Program-made: the position numbers and the translations under genes
NCBI GenBank assembly: GCA_002344055.1
Contig: DDTH01000019.1
Span: 41,186 to 105,185 of the forward strand
Origin: Sphingomonadales bacterium UBA2369
Lineage (GTDB): Bacteria; Pseudomonadota; Alphaproteobacteria; Sphingomonadales; Sphingomonadaceae
Direction of reading: 5' to 3'
DNA length: 64,000 bases
Part shown: in pieces, positions 1 to 6,374 of the stretch
Position numbering within the stretch: the first letter of the stretch is position 1
Layout: each line of letters opens with the position of its first letter
Notes under the pieces: generated by a model
The model's database searches: none
What the model was told of the DNA's origin: nothing
Seen by the model: only the letters and a program-made list of their open reading frames with translations

Positions 1-1
1 T

Positions 2-412
2 GCGGCCTCGCGCGCCGCCCAGCGCGACGGCGAGCATTATCGCTGCGCGATCAGCGGCGCGGGCGTGCACGATCTGCCGACCATGGTTGCCTATGACCGC
101 AATTATCTCGGCCGCTACGGCTCGCAATATCTCGGCAGCGCCGCCTCACGGCTGGTCGACATCTCGCCGGCCCGCTTCGCCAGCCAATTCTCGATGCCGA
201 TCCTGGTCGTGCACGGGGTCCAGGATGCGCGCGTGCCGGTCGCCCAGTCGCGCGGCCTGATCGATCGCCTCCGCGCCGCCGGCAAGGTGGAGGGCCGCGA
301 CTTCGTCTATCTGGAGCAGCCGCAAAACACCCACAATCTGCCGCGCGAGGCCGACCGGATCGAGTTCATGGAAGCGGTGCAGCGGTTCCTGGCACGGCAT
401 AATCCGGTGTGA
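2..412 (+). CDS. S9-family serine peptidase, C-terminal fragment
   Basis: The reading frame is open from the window edge and gives the last 136 residues of an alpha/beta-hydrolase of the prolyl oligopeptidase (S9) family, which cleaves short peptides. Visible are the strand and loop HGVQDARVP, which carries the catalytic Asp, and QNTHNL, which carries the catalytic His; the nucleophile Ser lies outside the window. The two motifs are spaced as in dipeptidyl or acylaminoacyl peptidases. Whether the full protein has a signal peptide and a beta-propeller domain cannot be seen. Confidence 0.85.
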   Translation, partial: AASRAAQRDGEHYRCAISGAGVHDLPTMVAYDRNYLGRYGSQYLGSAASRLVDISPARFASQFSMPILVVHGVQDARVPVAQSRGLIDRLRAAGKVEGRDFVYLEQPQNTHNLPREADRIEFMEAVQRFLARHNPV

Positions 413-521
413 GTCATCGGGGCGCCAGGCGGCTGCCCGGCACCCTTCCCTGACGCCCGGCCAGGCGAGGCCAGCTTCCGTTCATCTCCCCGCCGCAACA
501 TTACCGGCGGGGAGGGGATCG

Positions 522-1745
522 ATGCGGAACTGGATTTGGCCGGTGCTGTCCATGGCGGCGCTACAGGCCGCCCCCGTCGCGGCGCACGCGCCGGACTGGT
601 GGGGCGAAATGCGCACGCTCGCTGCCGTGGCGGCGACCTGCCCGGCGGCGCAACGGCGGGAGTCCTATGCCAATATCGAGCCCCGGCGCGATTCGCTGAT
701 CCTGCTGCGGGACTTGCTCCATGCCGATCCGGCAGCCTGCCCCGGCGCGCCGGAAAACGCCGCGCGCGCCATCTTCCGCCTGCTCGGCGAGCCGGAGGCC
801 GCGGACGCCGACGCCACCTTGCTCGGCATGGCGCACGCCGCCGCCGAGCGCGGCCTCGGCAGGCCGCGCGACGAGGCGCTGGCCGACCGGCTCGGCCGTC
901 TGCTCTGGCTTTACGAGGATCAGCCGCCGGCCCTGACCCGCTGGCCCGAGGCGGCGCGCAGGGCCTGGCTGGAGCAGCCCGCCACCATCGCCCTGCTCGA
1001 GGCCCGCGCGGCCCAGCGCGGCCGCCTGCTGCGCACCCGTATTGTGATCGACCGGCTGGCCGCCCTGCGGCTGCGGCGCGACCTTCCGGGCTACGACCCC
1101 GCCCAGGCGCTCGATCTGCTCGACGAAAGCGGTCTGCTGATCGGCGACGAGCGGCGCATCGCCTTCAGCCGCCTCGCGACCGATCCCGCTTATGGCCGCC
1201 CCGATTATGACCGCGCCCGCCGCGCCCTGATCCGCTACGGCTCGTTCGGCGAACGGGCGACGCCGCAATTGCGGGCCGAATTGCTCCGCATCGGCCGCCT
1301 TGCCGCCGGCCGCGCACGCACGCCCGCCGAACGGGCGACCGCGCTGCGCATCCTCTTCCCAGCCGCGATGGACGGCCACGAGGGCGAGGTCGCCGCTCGC
1401 GACGCGCTCCTCCGCCGCATCGGCCGCGCGCCGGTCGTGCCGCTCGCCGCCGCCGACATCGCGCGGATCGAAACCGAAATGCGCCGCGAATTCGCCGTCC
1501 GCCTGGGCTATCGCCGCGAAGGCGATCCCGCCCTCCTGTCGGTGATCCGCGTCCATGCCTTGATCGCGCCGGACGGCCATGTCGCGATGGCGCGGACGAT
1601 CGGCTCCAGCGGCCTTGCCCGCCGCGACCGCGCCATCCTCGCCGCCTGGGCCGAGGAGGGCCAGCGCGTCGATCTCTCCGCCACCGCGCGCGGGCGCTGG
1701 GTCTGGGTCGATCTGCCGCCGGTCGATCCCGAACTGCCGCTCTGA
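522..1745 (+). CDS. exported protein of unknown function with TonB-C-like tail
   Basis: This is a 407-residue protein with an N-terminal signal peptide (residues 1-21, ending APVAAHA). The start is supported by a GGGGAGG ribosome site six bases upstream. The middle is Ala/Arg-rich and helical without a motif I recognise. The last 70 residues (around VIRVHALIAPDGHVAMART) resemble the C-terminal domain of TonB-like and energy-transducer proteins, in which a conserved strand is followed by a helix. A periplasmic location is inferred. It lies just upstream of infA in the same direction. No enzymatic function can be assigned. Confidence 0.7.
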   Translation: MRNWIWPVLSMAALQAAPVAAHAPDWWGEMRTLAAVAATCPAAQRRESYANIEPRRDSLILLRDLLHADPAACPGAPENAARAIFRLLGEPEAADADATLLGMAHAAAERGLGRPRDEALADRLGRLLWLYEDQPPALTRWPEAARRAWLEQPATIALLEARAAQRGRLLRTRIVIDRLAALRLRRDLPGYDPAQALDLLDESGLLIGDERRIAFSRLATDPAYGRPDYDRARRALIRYGSFGERATPQLRAELLRIGRLAAGRARTPAERATALRILFPAAMDGHEGEVAARDALLRRIGRAPVVPLAAADIARIETEMRREFAVRLGYRREGDPALLSVIRVHALIAPDGHVAMARTIGSSGLARRDRAILAAWAEEGQRVDLSATARGRWVWVDLPPVDPELPL

Positions 1746-1820
1746 CCGCGACGGGCCCGCCACTTTTCTTGAACCGACTTTTTCGCTAAACGCGCGCGTC
1801 GAAAAACGAGCAGGGTTTGA

Positions 1821-2069
1821 ATGGCCAAGGAAGAACTTCTCGAAATGCGCGGCTTGGTGGTCGAGCTGCTGCCAAACGCGATGTTTCGCGTCCGCCTGGA
1901 AAATGGCCACGAGATTCTCGGTCACACCGCCGGCAAGATGCGCAAGAACCGCATCCGCGTGCTGACCGGCGACGAGGTGCTGGTCGAGCTCACTCCCTAT
2001 GACCTGACCAAGGGCCGCCTGACCTATCGCTTCATGCCGGGCCGCGGCGGTCCCGGCCCGCAATCCTGA
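1821..2069 (+). CDS. infA: translation initiation factor IF-1
   Basis: The 82-residue OB-fold protein binds the A site of the 30S subunit during initiation. The sequence begins MAKEELLEMRGLVVELLPNA, continues with the typical FRVRLENGHEILGHTAGKMRKN and ends in the strand RLTYRFMPG, so it is full length, with a Pro/Gly tail of about ten residues. It is the first gene of the infA-maf-RNase E/G-yacG neighbourhood. Its stop overlaps the presumed CTG start of maf in the form CTGA. Confidence 0.97.
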   Translation: MAKEELLEMRGLVVELLPNAMFRVRLENGHEILGHTAGKMRKNRIRVLTGDEVLVELTPYDLTKGRLTYRFMPGRGGPGPQS

Positions 2070-2650
2070 CGGCCGCCACCGCGCCGCGCCTGATCCTCGC
2101 CTCGGCGAGTCCGCGCCGGCTGGAATTGCTCGCCCGCCTCGGCGTGGTGCCTGACGAGATCGCCCCGGCCGATATCGACGAGAGTCCGTGCAAGGCGGAA
2201 CTCCCCGCCGTTTATGCCCGCCGCATGGCCGCCGAGAAAGCCGCCGCCGCGGCCACGCCGGGCGCGATCGTCATCGCCGCCGACACGGTCGTCGCCGCTG
2301 GCCGCCGGATTCTGCCCAAGACCGAAACCGAAGCCGAGGCACGCGCGTGCCTCAAGCTGCTCTCGGGCCGGCGCCATCGCGTGCTATCCGCCGTCACCGT
2401 CACCGACACGACCGGCCAGGCCCGCCATCGCCTGTCCACCAGCATCGTCACCTTCAAGCGCCTGAGCGAAGACGAACTGGCCGCCTATCTCGCCAGCGGC
2501 GAATGGCGCGGCAAGGCCGGCGGCTACGCCATCCAGGGCCGCGCCGAAGCCCTCGTCCGCGCCCTGCAAGGCAGCCACAGCGCCGTCATGGGTCTCCCCT
2601 TGTACGAAACCCGCGCCCTACTCCGCGCCTCCGGCTGGCCGCTGGACTGA
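2066..2650 (+). CDS. maf: Maf-type nucleotide pyrophosphatase (probable CTG start)
   Basis: Maf proteins hydrolyse non-canonical or excess nucleoside triphosphates to monophosphates. The family signature LILASASPRRLELL lies at the N-terminus, followed by AADTVV, SGRRHRVLSAVTV and GKAGGYAIQGRA, giving about 194 residues, the usual length. There is no ATG, GTG or TTG between the in-frame stop at 2000 and the signature; the only reasonable start is CTG at 2066, which overlaps the infA stop as CTGA. Starting at the first canonical codon, TTG 2126, would delete the SxSPRR substrate motif. Translational coupling to infA is inferred. Substrate class (dTTP/UTP or m7GTP) is not certain. Confidence 0.9.
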   Translation: MTAATAPRLILASASPRRLELLARLGVVPDEIAPADIDESPCKAELPAVYARRMAAEKAAAAATPGAIVIAADTVVAAGRRILPKTETEAEARACLKLLSGRRHRVLSAVTVTDTTGQARHRLSTSIVTFKRLSEDELAAYLASGEWRGKAGGYAIQGRAEALVRALQGSHSAVMGLPLYETRALLRASGWPLD

Positions 2651-2729
2651 ATCGATTGGCGCCAGGGAGACGCGCCTTCGCCCGCAAAGCGCAATTGCAG
2701 CGGTGCCGGCCGCGTGACAAGTCGGTGCC

Positions 2730-3635
2730 ATGCCTACGCCGTTCGCGATCTTCTGCGCCGATCCGCTCGACCCGCGCGCTGTCGAGCCGGCATTCGCCGA
2801 TGAAGCGCAGGCGGCGCGCGATGCCGGTTTTTCGGTGGTCCGGATCGACCATGACGAGTTGGACCACCGGATCGATCCGATAGCGGCATTGCGGCAAAGC
2901 CGGTTCGATGGTGCCGGTACGGCTGTCTATCGCGGCTGGATGATGAGCATCGAAGCCTATCAGGCCCTTTACGAAGCTTTGCGGGCGCGTTCCATTCTGT
3001 TGGCCACCTCTCCACGCGAATATGCGGCCTGTCACCATGCGCCCGGTTCCTATCCCGCATTGGCGGAATGGATGCCGAAGACCGTCTGGATCAAACAGGA
3101 TCGGATCGAGTCCGGCGAGGCCATTGGCGCGGCCGTGGAGCCATTCGGCCATTCCTCGTTGATCCTGAAGGACTGGGTGAAATCGCAAGCCTCCGGCTAT
3201 TGGGAAGAGGCGTGCTTCATCGCTGACGCGGCCGACAGCGGATCCGTGCACCGGACTATCGCCCGCTTCAGAGAGCTACAGGGCGACAGCCTCGTCGGCG
3301 GCCTGGTGTTCAAGCAATATATCCCTCTGCTGCCCGTCGGCGCACCCGCCCATGAGTACCGGGCCTTCATCGTGGATGGCCGCCTCGTGGGCTGCTGGCC
3401 CCGCTCGGAGGCGGCCAACGTCTTGGGTCCGCCTCCGGCCGGATGGCTGGGGCGGATTGCAGCGCAGGTGCCAAGCTCCTTTGCCTCCGCCGACTTCGGT
3501 CGTGATGAGGTGGGCCGCTGGTGGTTGCTGGAAGTGGGCGACGGACAGGTATCGGGCCTGCCGGTCGCCACGGCAGCGGTCCCGCTCTTTCAGGCGCTGG
3601 CATCGCGGAGCATGGAAAACCTCCCTCAGGCTTGA
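2730..3635 (+). CDS. ATP-grasp domain protein, R2K-clade type
   Basis: This is a 301-residue soluble protein without signal peptide. The C-terminal half reads like the R2K clade of ATP-grasp enzymes: LILKDWVKS near residue 145 supplies the ATP-contacting lysine, followed by the acidic EACFI strand, then FKQYIPL, EYRAFIVDGRLVG and WWLLEVGDGQVSGLP, where the last acidic stretch fits the metal site. Family members are predicted to ligate an amino group to a peptide or protein; the substrate here is unknown. The gene is inserted between maf and the RNase E/G gene together with two membrane proteins, an arrangement unlike the compact core operon. Family assignment is from motif pattern only. Confidence 0.7.
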   Translation: MPTPFAIFCADPLDPRAVEPAFADEAQAARDAGFSVVRIDHDELDHRIDPIAALRQSRFDGAGTAVYRGWMMSIEAYQALYEALRARSILLATSPREYAACHHAPGSYPALAEWMPKTVWIKQDRIESGEAIGAAVEPFGHSSLILKDWVKSQASGYWEEACFIADAADSGSVHRTIARFRELQGDSLVGGLVFKQYIPLLPVGAPAHEYRAFIVDGRLVGCWPRSEAANVLGPPPAGWLGRIAAQVPSSFASADFGRDEVGRWWLLEVGDGQVSGLPVATAAVPLFQALASRSMENLPQA

Positions 3636-3720
3636 GCGCGCGGCTGCTTCGTCATGCCGGCGTCGATGCTGCATGCACCCTTTCCTCCATCGCTACCGCA
3701 AGCTTGGTCCCGCACGCATT

Positions 3721-3742
3721 CTGATGTTACACTGTTACATTG
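3721..3742. promoter_or_regulatory. palindromic operator, shared with 62361-62382
   Basis: The core ATGTTACACTGTTACAT (3724-3740) is a dyad that matches its own reverse complement at all but one pair and the centre. It lies 24 bases before the proposed GTG start at 3764. With the two or three flanking bases each side, 19 of 22 positions are identical to a site before the methyltransferase at 62347. The recognising regulator is unknown; a TetR-like or Zur-like protein would fit the shape. Confidence 0.55.
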
Positions 3743-3763
3743 CAAGTAAAGCGGGAGGGTGCC

Positions 3764-4387
3764 GTGCGGTGGCTGGCGAGGATTGCAGTATTTGCCGGCA
3801 TCTTCCTGCTGGGTTTCCTCGTCGGGCCGCTGGCCTGGGCGCTCGTCACCGCATCTCAGGCGTCGGGCGATCGGCCGGATCGCATGGTCGCGGCCTCCCG
3901 GCTGCTGCGCGCCTTCGACGAACAGCGCGCTATGGAAATCCCCCTGTCCTCCTTCGACGCTGATGTGTTCGCACAGGACTGCGGATACGATCCGGAACAG
4001 CTGTTCGGCCCGGATCGAGCGCCAGCCGCAGGTCAGAACTGGACCCCTTATGGCGGCTATTTCGATCTGGCCCTTTGGCACGGGGACGAGTTCAGGCGGG
4101 AAGTGGAAAGGCGCCGCATCCACGCACTGGATGACCGTTTTGGCGCGTTCGCTGTCACCTTTCTGGAGCAGTGCATTCGGGCGAGCGCATTCGCCGGCCC
4201 GTGCAGCGGGACGGTCGAGACTGGCCTCGATGCAGCCGGTCTCCTCGACCGACATTCCCTGCCGGACGGACGGCCGGATCAAAGGCGGAGGGGGCAGACG
4301 ATCTGCGCCTATCTCGACGGCATTGCCGCACGGCGCTCGCTGCCCCTCGCGCCTCAGACTTCGTTGCCGAGCATCCCGCGGCCGTAG
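3764..4387 (+). CDS. membrane-anchored protein of unknown function
   Basis: About 207 residues. GTG 3764 is preferred over an upstream TTG at 3740 because GGGAGG lies about seven bases before it and because the TTG falls inside the upstream operator. The product starts VRWLARIAVFAGIFLLGFLV, a single N-terminal transmembrane helix, followed by a soluble domain with four cysteines (DCGYD, EQCIR, GPCSG, TICAY) that could form disulfides in the periplasm. No family is recognised. Its 3' end overlaps the convergent CPBP gene by 34 bases. The strong upstream dyad suggests specific regulation. Confidence 0.6.
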   Translation: MRWLARIAVFAGIFLLGFLVGPLAWALVTASQASGDRPDRMVAASRLLRAFDEQRAMEIPLSSFDADVFAQDCGYDPEQLFGPDRAPAAGQNWTPYGGYFDLALWHGDEFRREVERRRIHALDDRFGAFAVTFLEQCIRASAFAGPCSGTVETGLDAAGLLDRHSLPDGRPDQRRRGQTICAYLDGIAARRSLPLAPQTSLPSIPRP

Positions 4388-4950
4388 AGCGTCACCAGCA
4401 GATTGTAGGCCGCGTGCAGGGCGATCGGCGGATAGATAGATCCGCCCTTCCATCGCACCATCGCCAGCAGCACACCCGATCCCGCGATCGAGGCCACGAA
4501 CCACCATTCATATTGTACGTGGATCAGGCCCCACAGGATGCTCGGTATAATCGCCGCCGTCCATATGCCCCAACGGCGAAGCAAGGCGGCGAACATGACG
4601 CCGCGAAAGAACAGTTCCTCCCAAAAGGGCCCGAGCAGCACGGAGACAAAAAGTTCCTCACCCAGTGAGAGGTGGTCCAACTCCGCATATGCTTCCGGAT
4701 CCGCGAGGACCGGCAGGACCAGCGCAAGTGCCCATTCTACAGTCAGCCACAGAATGAACAGCAATACCCAAGGCTCCGCCCGCCAATAATCGGGACGGGC
4801 AAAGCCGAGATCCAGCCTGGCCCATCTTCCCCACAACAAGGCGATCGTCGTGAACACCGCGAAATCTGCGAGGCTGGCGGCAACTTCCACCCGTGCTCTG
4901 CTACGCAGCGGCCGGCCGCAAGGCAAACGGATGCTGCGCTTGCCACGCAT
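4354..4950 (-). CDS. CPBP-family intramembrane metalloprotease
   Basis: The 198-residue polytopic protein has the three CPBP (Rce1/Abi) motifs in order: EELFFR at residues 111-116, a His at 144 in ILWGLIH, and HAAYN at 179-183. Family members cleave prenylated or peptide substrates inside the membrane and are linked to bacteriocin self-immunity and protein maturation. About five hydrophobic helices are visible. ATG 4950 is chosen because it leaves a 60-base divergent gap to the gene at 5011; the open frame extends upstream only antisense to that gene. Substrate unknown. Confidence 0.85.
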   Translation of the reverse strand: MRGKRSIRLPCGRPLRSRARVEVAASLADFAVFTTIALLWGRWARLDLGFARPDYWRAEPWVLLFILWLTVEWALALVLPVLADPEAYAELDHLSLGEELFVSVLLGPFWEELFFRGVMFAALLRRWGIWTAAIIPSILWGLIHVQYEWWFVASIAGSGVLLAMVRWKGGSIYPPIALHAAYNLLVTLYGRGMLGNEV

Positions 4951-5010
4951 CTTTGGCGCCGCGCAGAAAAGGAAGTGGACCCAACGCCCGGTCCGGGGTG
5001 ACAAGGCCGC

Positions 5011-5982
5011 ATGACAAACGGCTGGCTCTACGAAGAAGGCATAGGCGAAAGCCGCGCGATCCTGATCGAGGGCGGTGAAATCGTCGAGGCAATGATCGAA
5101 TTGCCCGGCCCGCACGGCCCCGGAGCGGTCATCGCGGCGAAGCTCATCAAGGTGCAGCAGCCCGGCCGCCGCGGTCTCGTCCGGCTTGCGGACGGCGCGG
5201 AAGCCTTGCTCGCGCCGATCCCGCCCGGCGTCACCGAAGGCGCGACGCTGAACGTCGAGATTGTCCGCGAGCCGCTCCCCGAAACCGGTCGCCTCAAGCG
5301 CGCCAAAGTCCGTCCCGCCGATGGCCCGCCGCGCCCCGCCCCGAATCTTGCCGAGCGGCTGAACGCCAGGCCTCATCCCGCCACCGGCCCGGACCTGTTC
5401 GAACAGGCCGGCTGGAGCGAACTGATCGAAAGCGCGCTCACCGGCGACATCGCCTTCCCCGGCGGGTCGCTGACTATGAGCCTCACGCCGGCCATGACCC
5501 TGTTCGACGTCGATGGCATACTCGATCCCGCCGCGCTCGCCATCGCCGGGGCGCGCGCGGCGGGGCAGGCGATCCGGCGCTTCGGGCTGGGCGGCTCGAT
5601 CGGCATCGACCTGCCTACCCTCGCCGCCAAGGCCGAGCGGCAGGCGGCGGCCGAAGCGCTGGACGCGGTCCTGCCGCAGCCGTTCGAGCGCACCGCCGTC
5701 AACGGCTTCGGTTTCCTGCAGGTCGTCCGCCGCCGCGGCCGGCGCTCGCTCCCCGAAATCCTCCAGGCCGATCCCGTCGGCGCCGCCGCGCGCGCTCTCC
5801 TGCGCCGGGCCGAACGCGCCGGGCCGGGAGCGCTCACCCTAACCGCTGCGCCCGAGGTGATCGCCTGCATCAGCCCCGAATGGCGCGCGGCGCTGGAACG
5901 GCGCACCGGCGGCGCGCTCGCCTTGCGGGCCGACGCCGCGCTCGCCATATCGGCGGGGCATGTCCACCGCAGCCAAAACTAG
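5011..5982 (+). CDS. RNase E/G-family protein, short form
   Basis: The 323-residue protein resembles the short ribonuclease E/G-like proteins that sit between maf and yacG in sphingomonads. After an S1-like start (residues 1-100, with GPGAVIAAKLIKVQQP), the catalytic-type core shows MTLFDVDG near 168 and the repeated Ala-rich helices, but the canonical VDVNSG magnesium-site sequence of RNase E is replaced by FDVDG and there is no cysteine zinc-link CPxCxG. Endonuclease activity is therefore uncertain. Its end overlaps yacG by 23 bases. Confidence 0.7.
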   Translation: MTNGWLYEEGIGESRAILIEGGEIVEAMIELPGPHGPGAVIAAKLIKVQQPGRRGLVRLADGAEALLAPIPPGVTEGATLNVEIVREPLPETGRLKRAKVRPADGPPRPAPNLAERLNARPHPATGPDLFEQAGWSELIESALTGDIAFPGGSLTMSLTPAMTLFDVDGILDPAALAIAGARAAGQAIRRFGLGGSIGIDLPTLAAKAERQAAAEALDAVLPQPFERTAVNGFGFLQVVRRRGRRSLPEILQADPVGAAARALLRRAERAGPGALTLTAAPEVIACISPEWRAALERRTGGALALRADAALAISAGHVHRSQN

Positions 5983-6166
5983 ATCCGGCGCCTGCCCGCT
6001 CTGCCGCAAGCCGGCGGCCGAGCAATTCGCGCCCTTCTGCAGCCAGGGCTGCCGCGACCGCGACCTGCTGAACTGGCTCGGCGACGGCTACCGGATCGCC
6101 GGGCCGCCCGCCGATCCCGATACGCTGGCCGAAACACTGGACAGCAGGCGCGACCCTTCTCTATAG
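5960..6166 (+). CDS. yacG: DNA gyrase inhibitor YacG
   Basis: A 68-residue zinc protein with the complete ligand set CPLC (residues 12-15) and FCSQGCRDRDLLNWL (two further cysteines). In E. coli YacG binds GyrB and prevents DNA binding. Length and motif spacing are standard. It overlaps the RNase E/G-like gene and is followed after 26 bases by tRNA-Phe, the order usual in this group. Confidence 0.93.
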   Translation: MSTAAKTRSGACPLCRKPAAEQFAPFCSQGCRDRDLLNWLGDGYRIAGPPADPDTLAETLDSRRDPSL

Positions 6167-6192
6167 GCGCTCGCTCCCGCTCCGGCGGCGAT

Positions 6193-6268
6193 GCCCAGGT
6201 AGCTCAGTTGGTAGAGCACGTGACTGAAAATCACGGTGTCGGCGGTTCGATCCCGTCCCTGGGCACCA
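6193..6268 (+). tRNA. tRNA-Phe(GAA)
   Basis: A 76-base cloverleaf with acceptor GCCCAGG pairing with CCTGGGC, D-arm GCTCAGTTGGTAGAGC, anticodon arm GTGACTGAAAATCAC with anticodon GAA, T-arm GGCGGTTCGATCCCGTC and an encoded CCA end at 6266-6268. It is read in the same direction as yacG. The last bases take part in an 11-bp palindrome that continues downstream. Confidence 0.96.
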
Positions 6269-6285
6269 TCCTCTGGATGGTGCCC
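6261..6285. repeat. 11-bp inverted repeat over the tRNA-Phe 3' end
   Basis: GGGCACCATCC (6261-6271) is followed by TCT and its exact reverse complement (6275-6285). The left arm is the 3' side of the acceptor stem, the discriminator and CCA, so the precursor could fold into a hairpin that competes with the acceptor stem. There is no T-tract. The core GCACCATCC recurs at 6322-6330. Confidence 0.7.
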
Positions 6286-6297
6286 CAACCAGAGTGA

Positions 6298-6318
6298 GGT
6301 TCGAACAGAGTTCGAACC
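6298..6318. repeat. 9-bp perfect inverted repeat between convergent units
   Basis: GGTTCGAAC and GTTCGAACC flank the three bases AGA. The site lies between tRNA-Phe and the 3' end of the convergent TonB receptor gene, so a transcription-ending or mRNA-stabilising hairpin is more likely than an operator, although it contains GTTC-N7-GTTC by chance of its symmetry. Confidence 0.5.
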
Positions 6319-6374
6319 GATGCACCATCCTTCGCTAAAGCTTTGGCTGGCAAGCCCAGAGACGAGCGCGAAGT

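Noticed and set aside
561..2063. 500-residue open frame on the minus strand
   Set aside because: It is antisense to the exported protein and infA, has the composition of a GC-rich shadow frame and no recognisable motif.
3724..3740. Definite Zur box
   Set aside because: The dyad resembles Zur sites in shape, but the genes controlled are not known zinc genes and other repressors fit equally, so no regulator is named.
6299..6313. GTTC-N7-GTTC, a formal LexA-box match after tRNA-Phe
   Set aside because: It arises from a 21-base perfect palindrome located between two 3' ends, with no promoter nearby; a hairpin explains it better.
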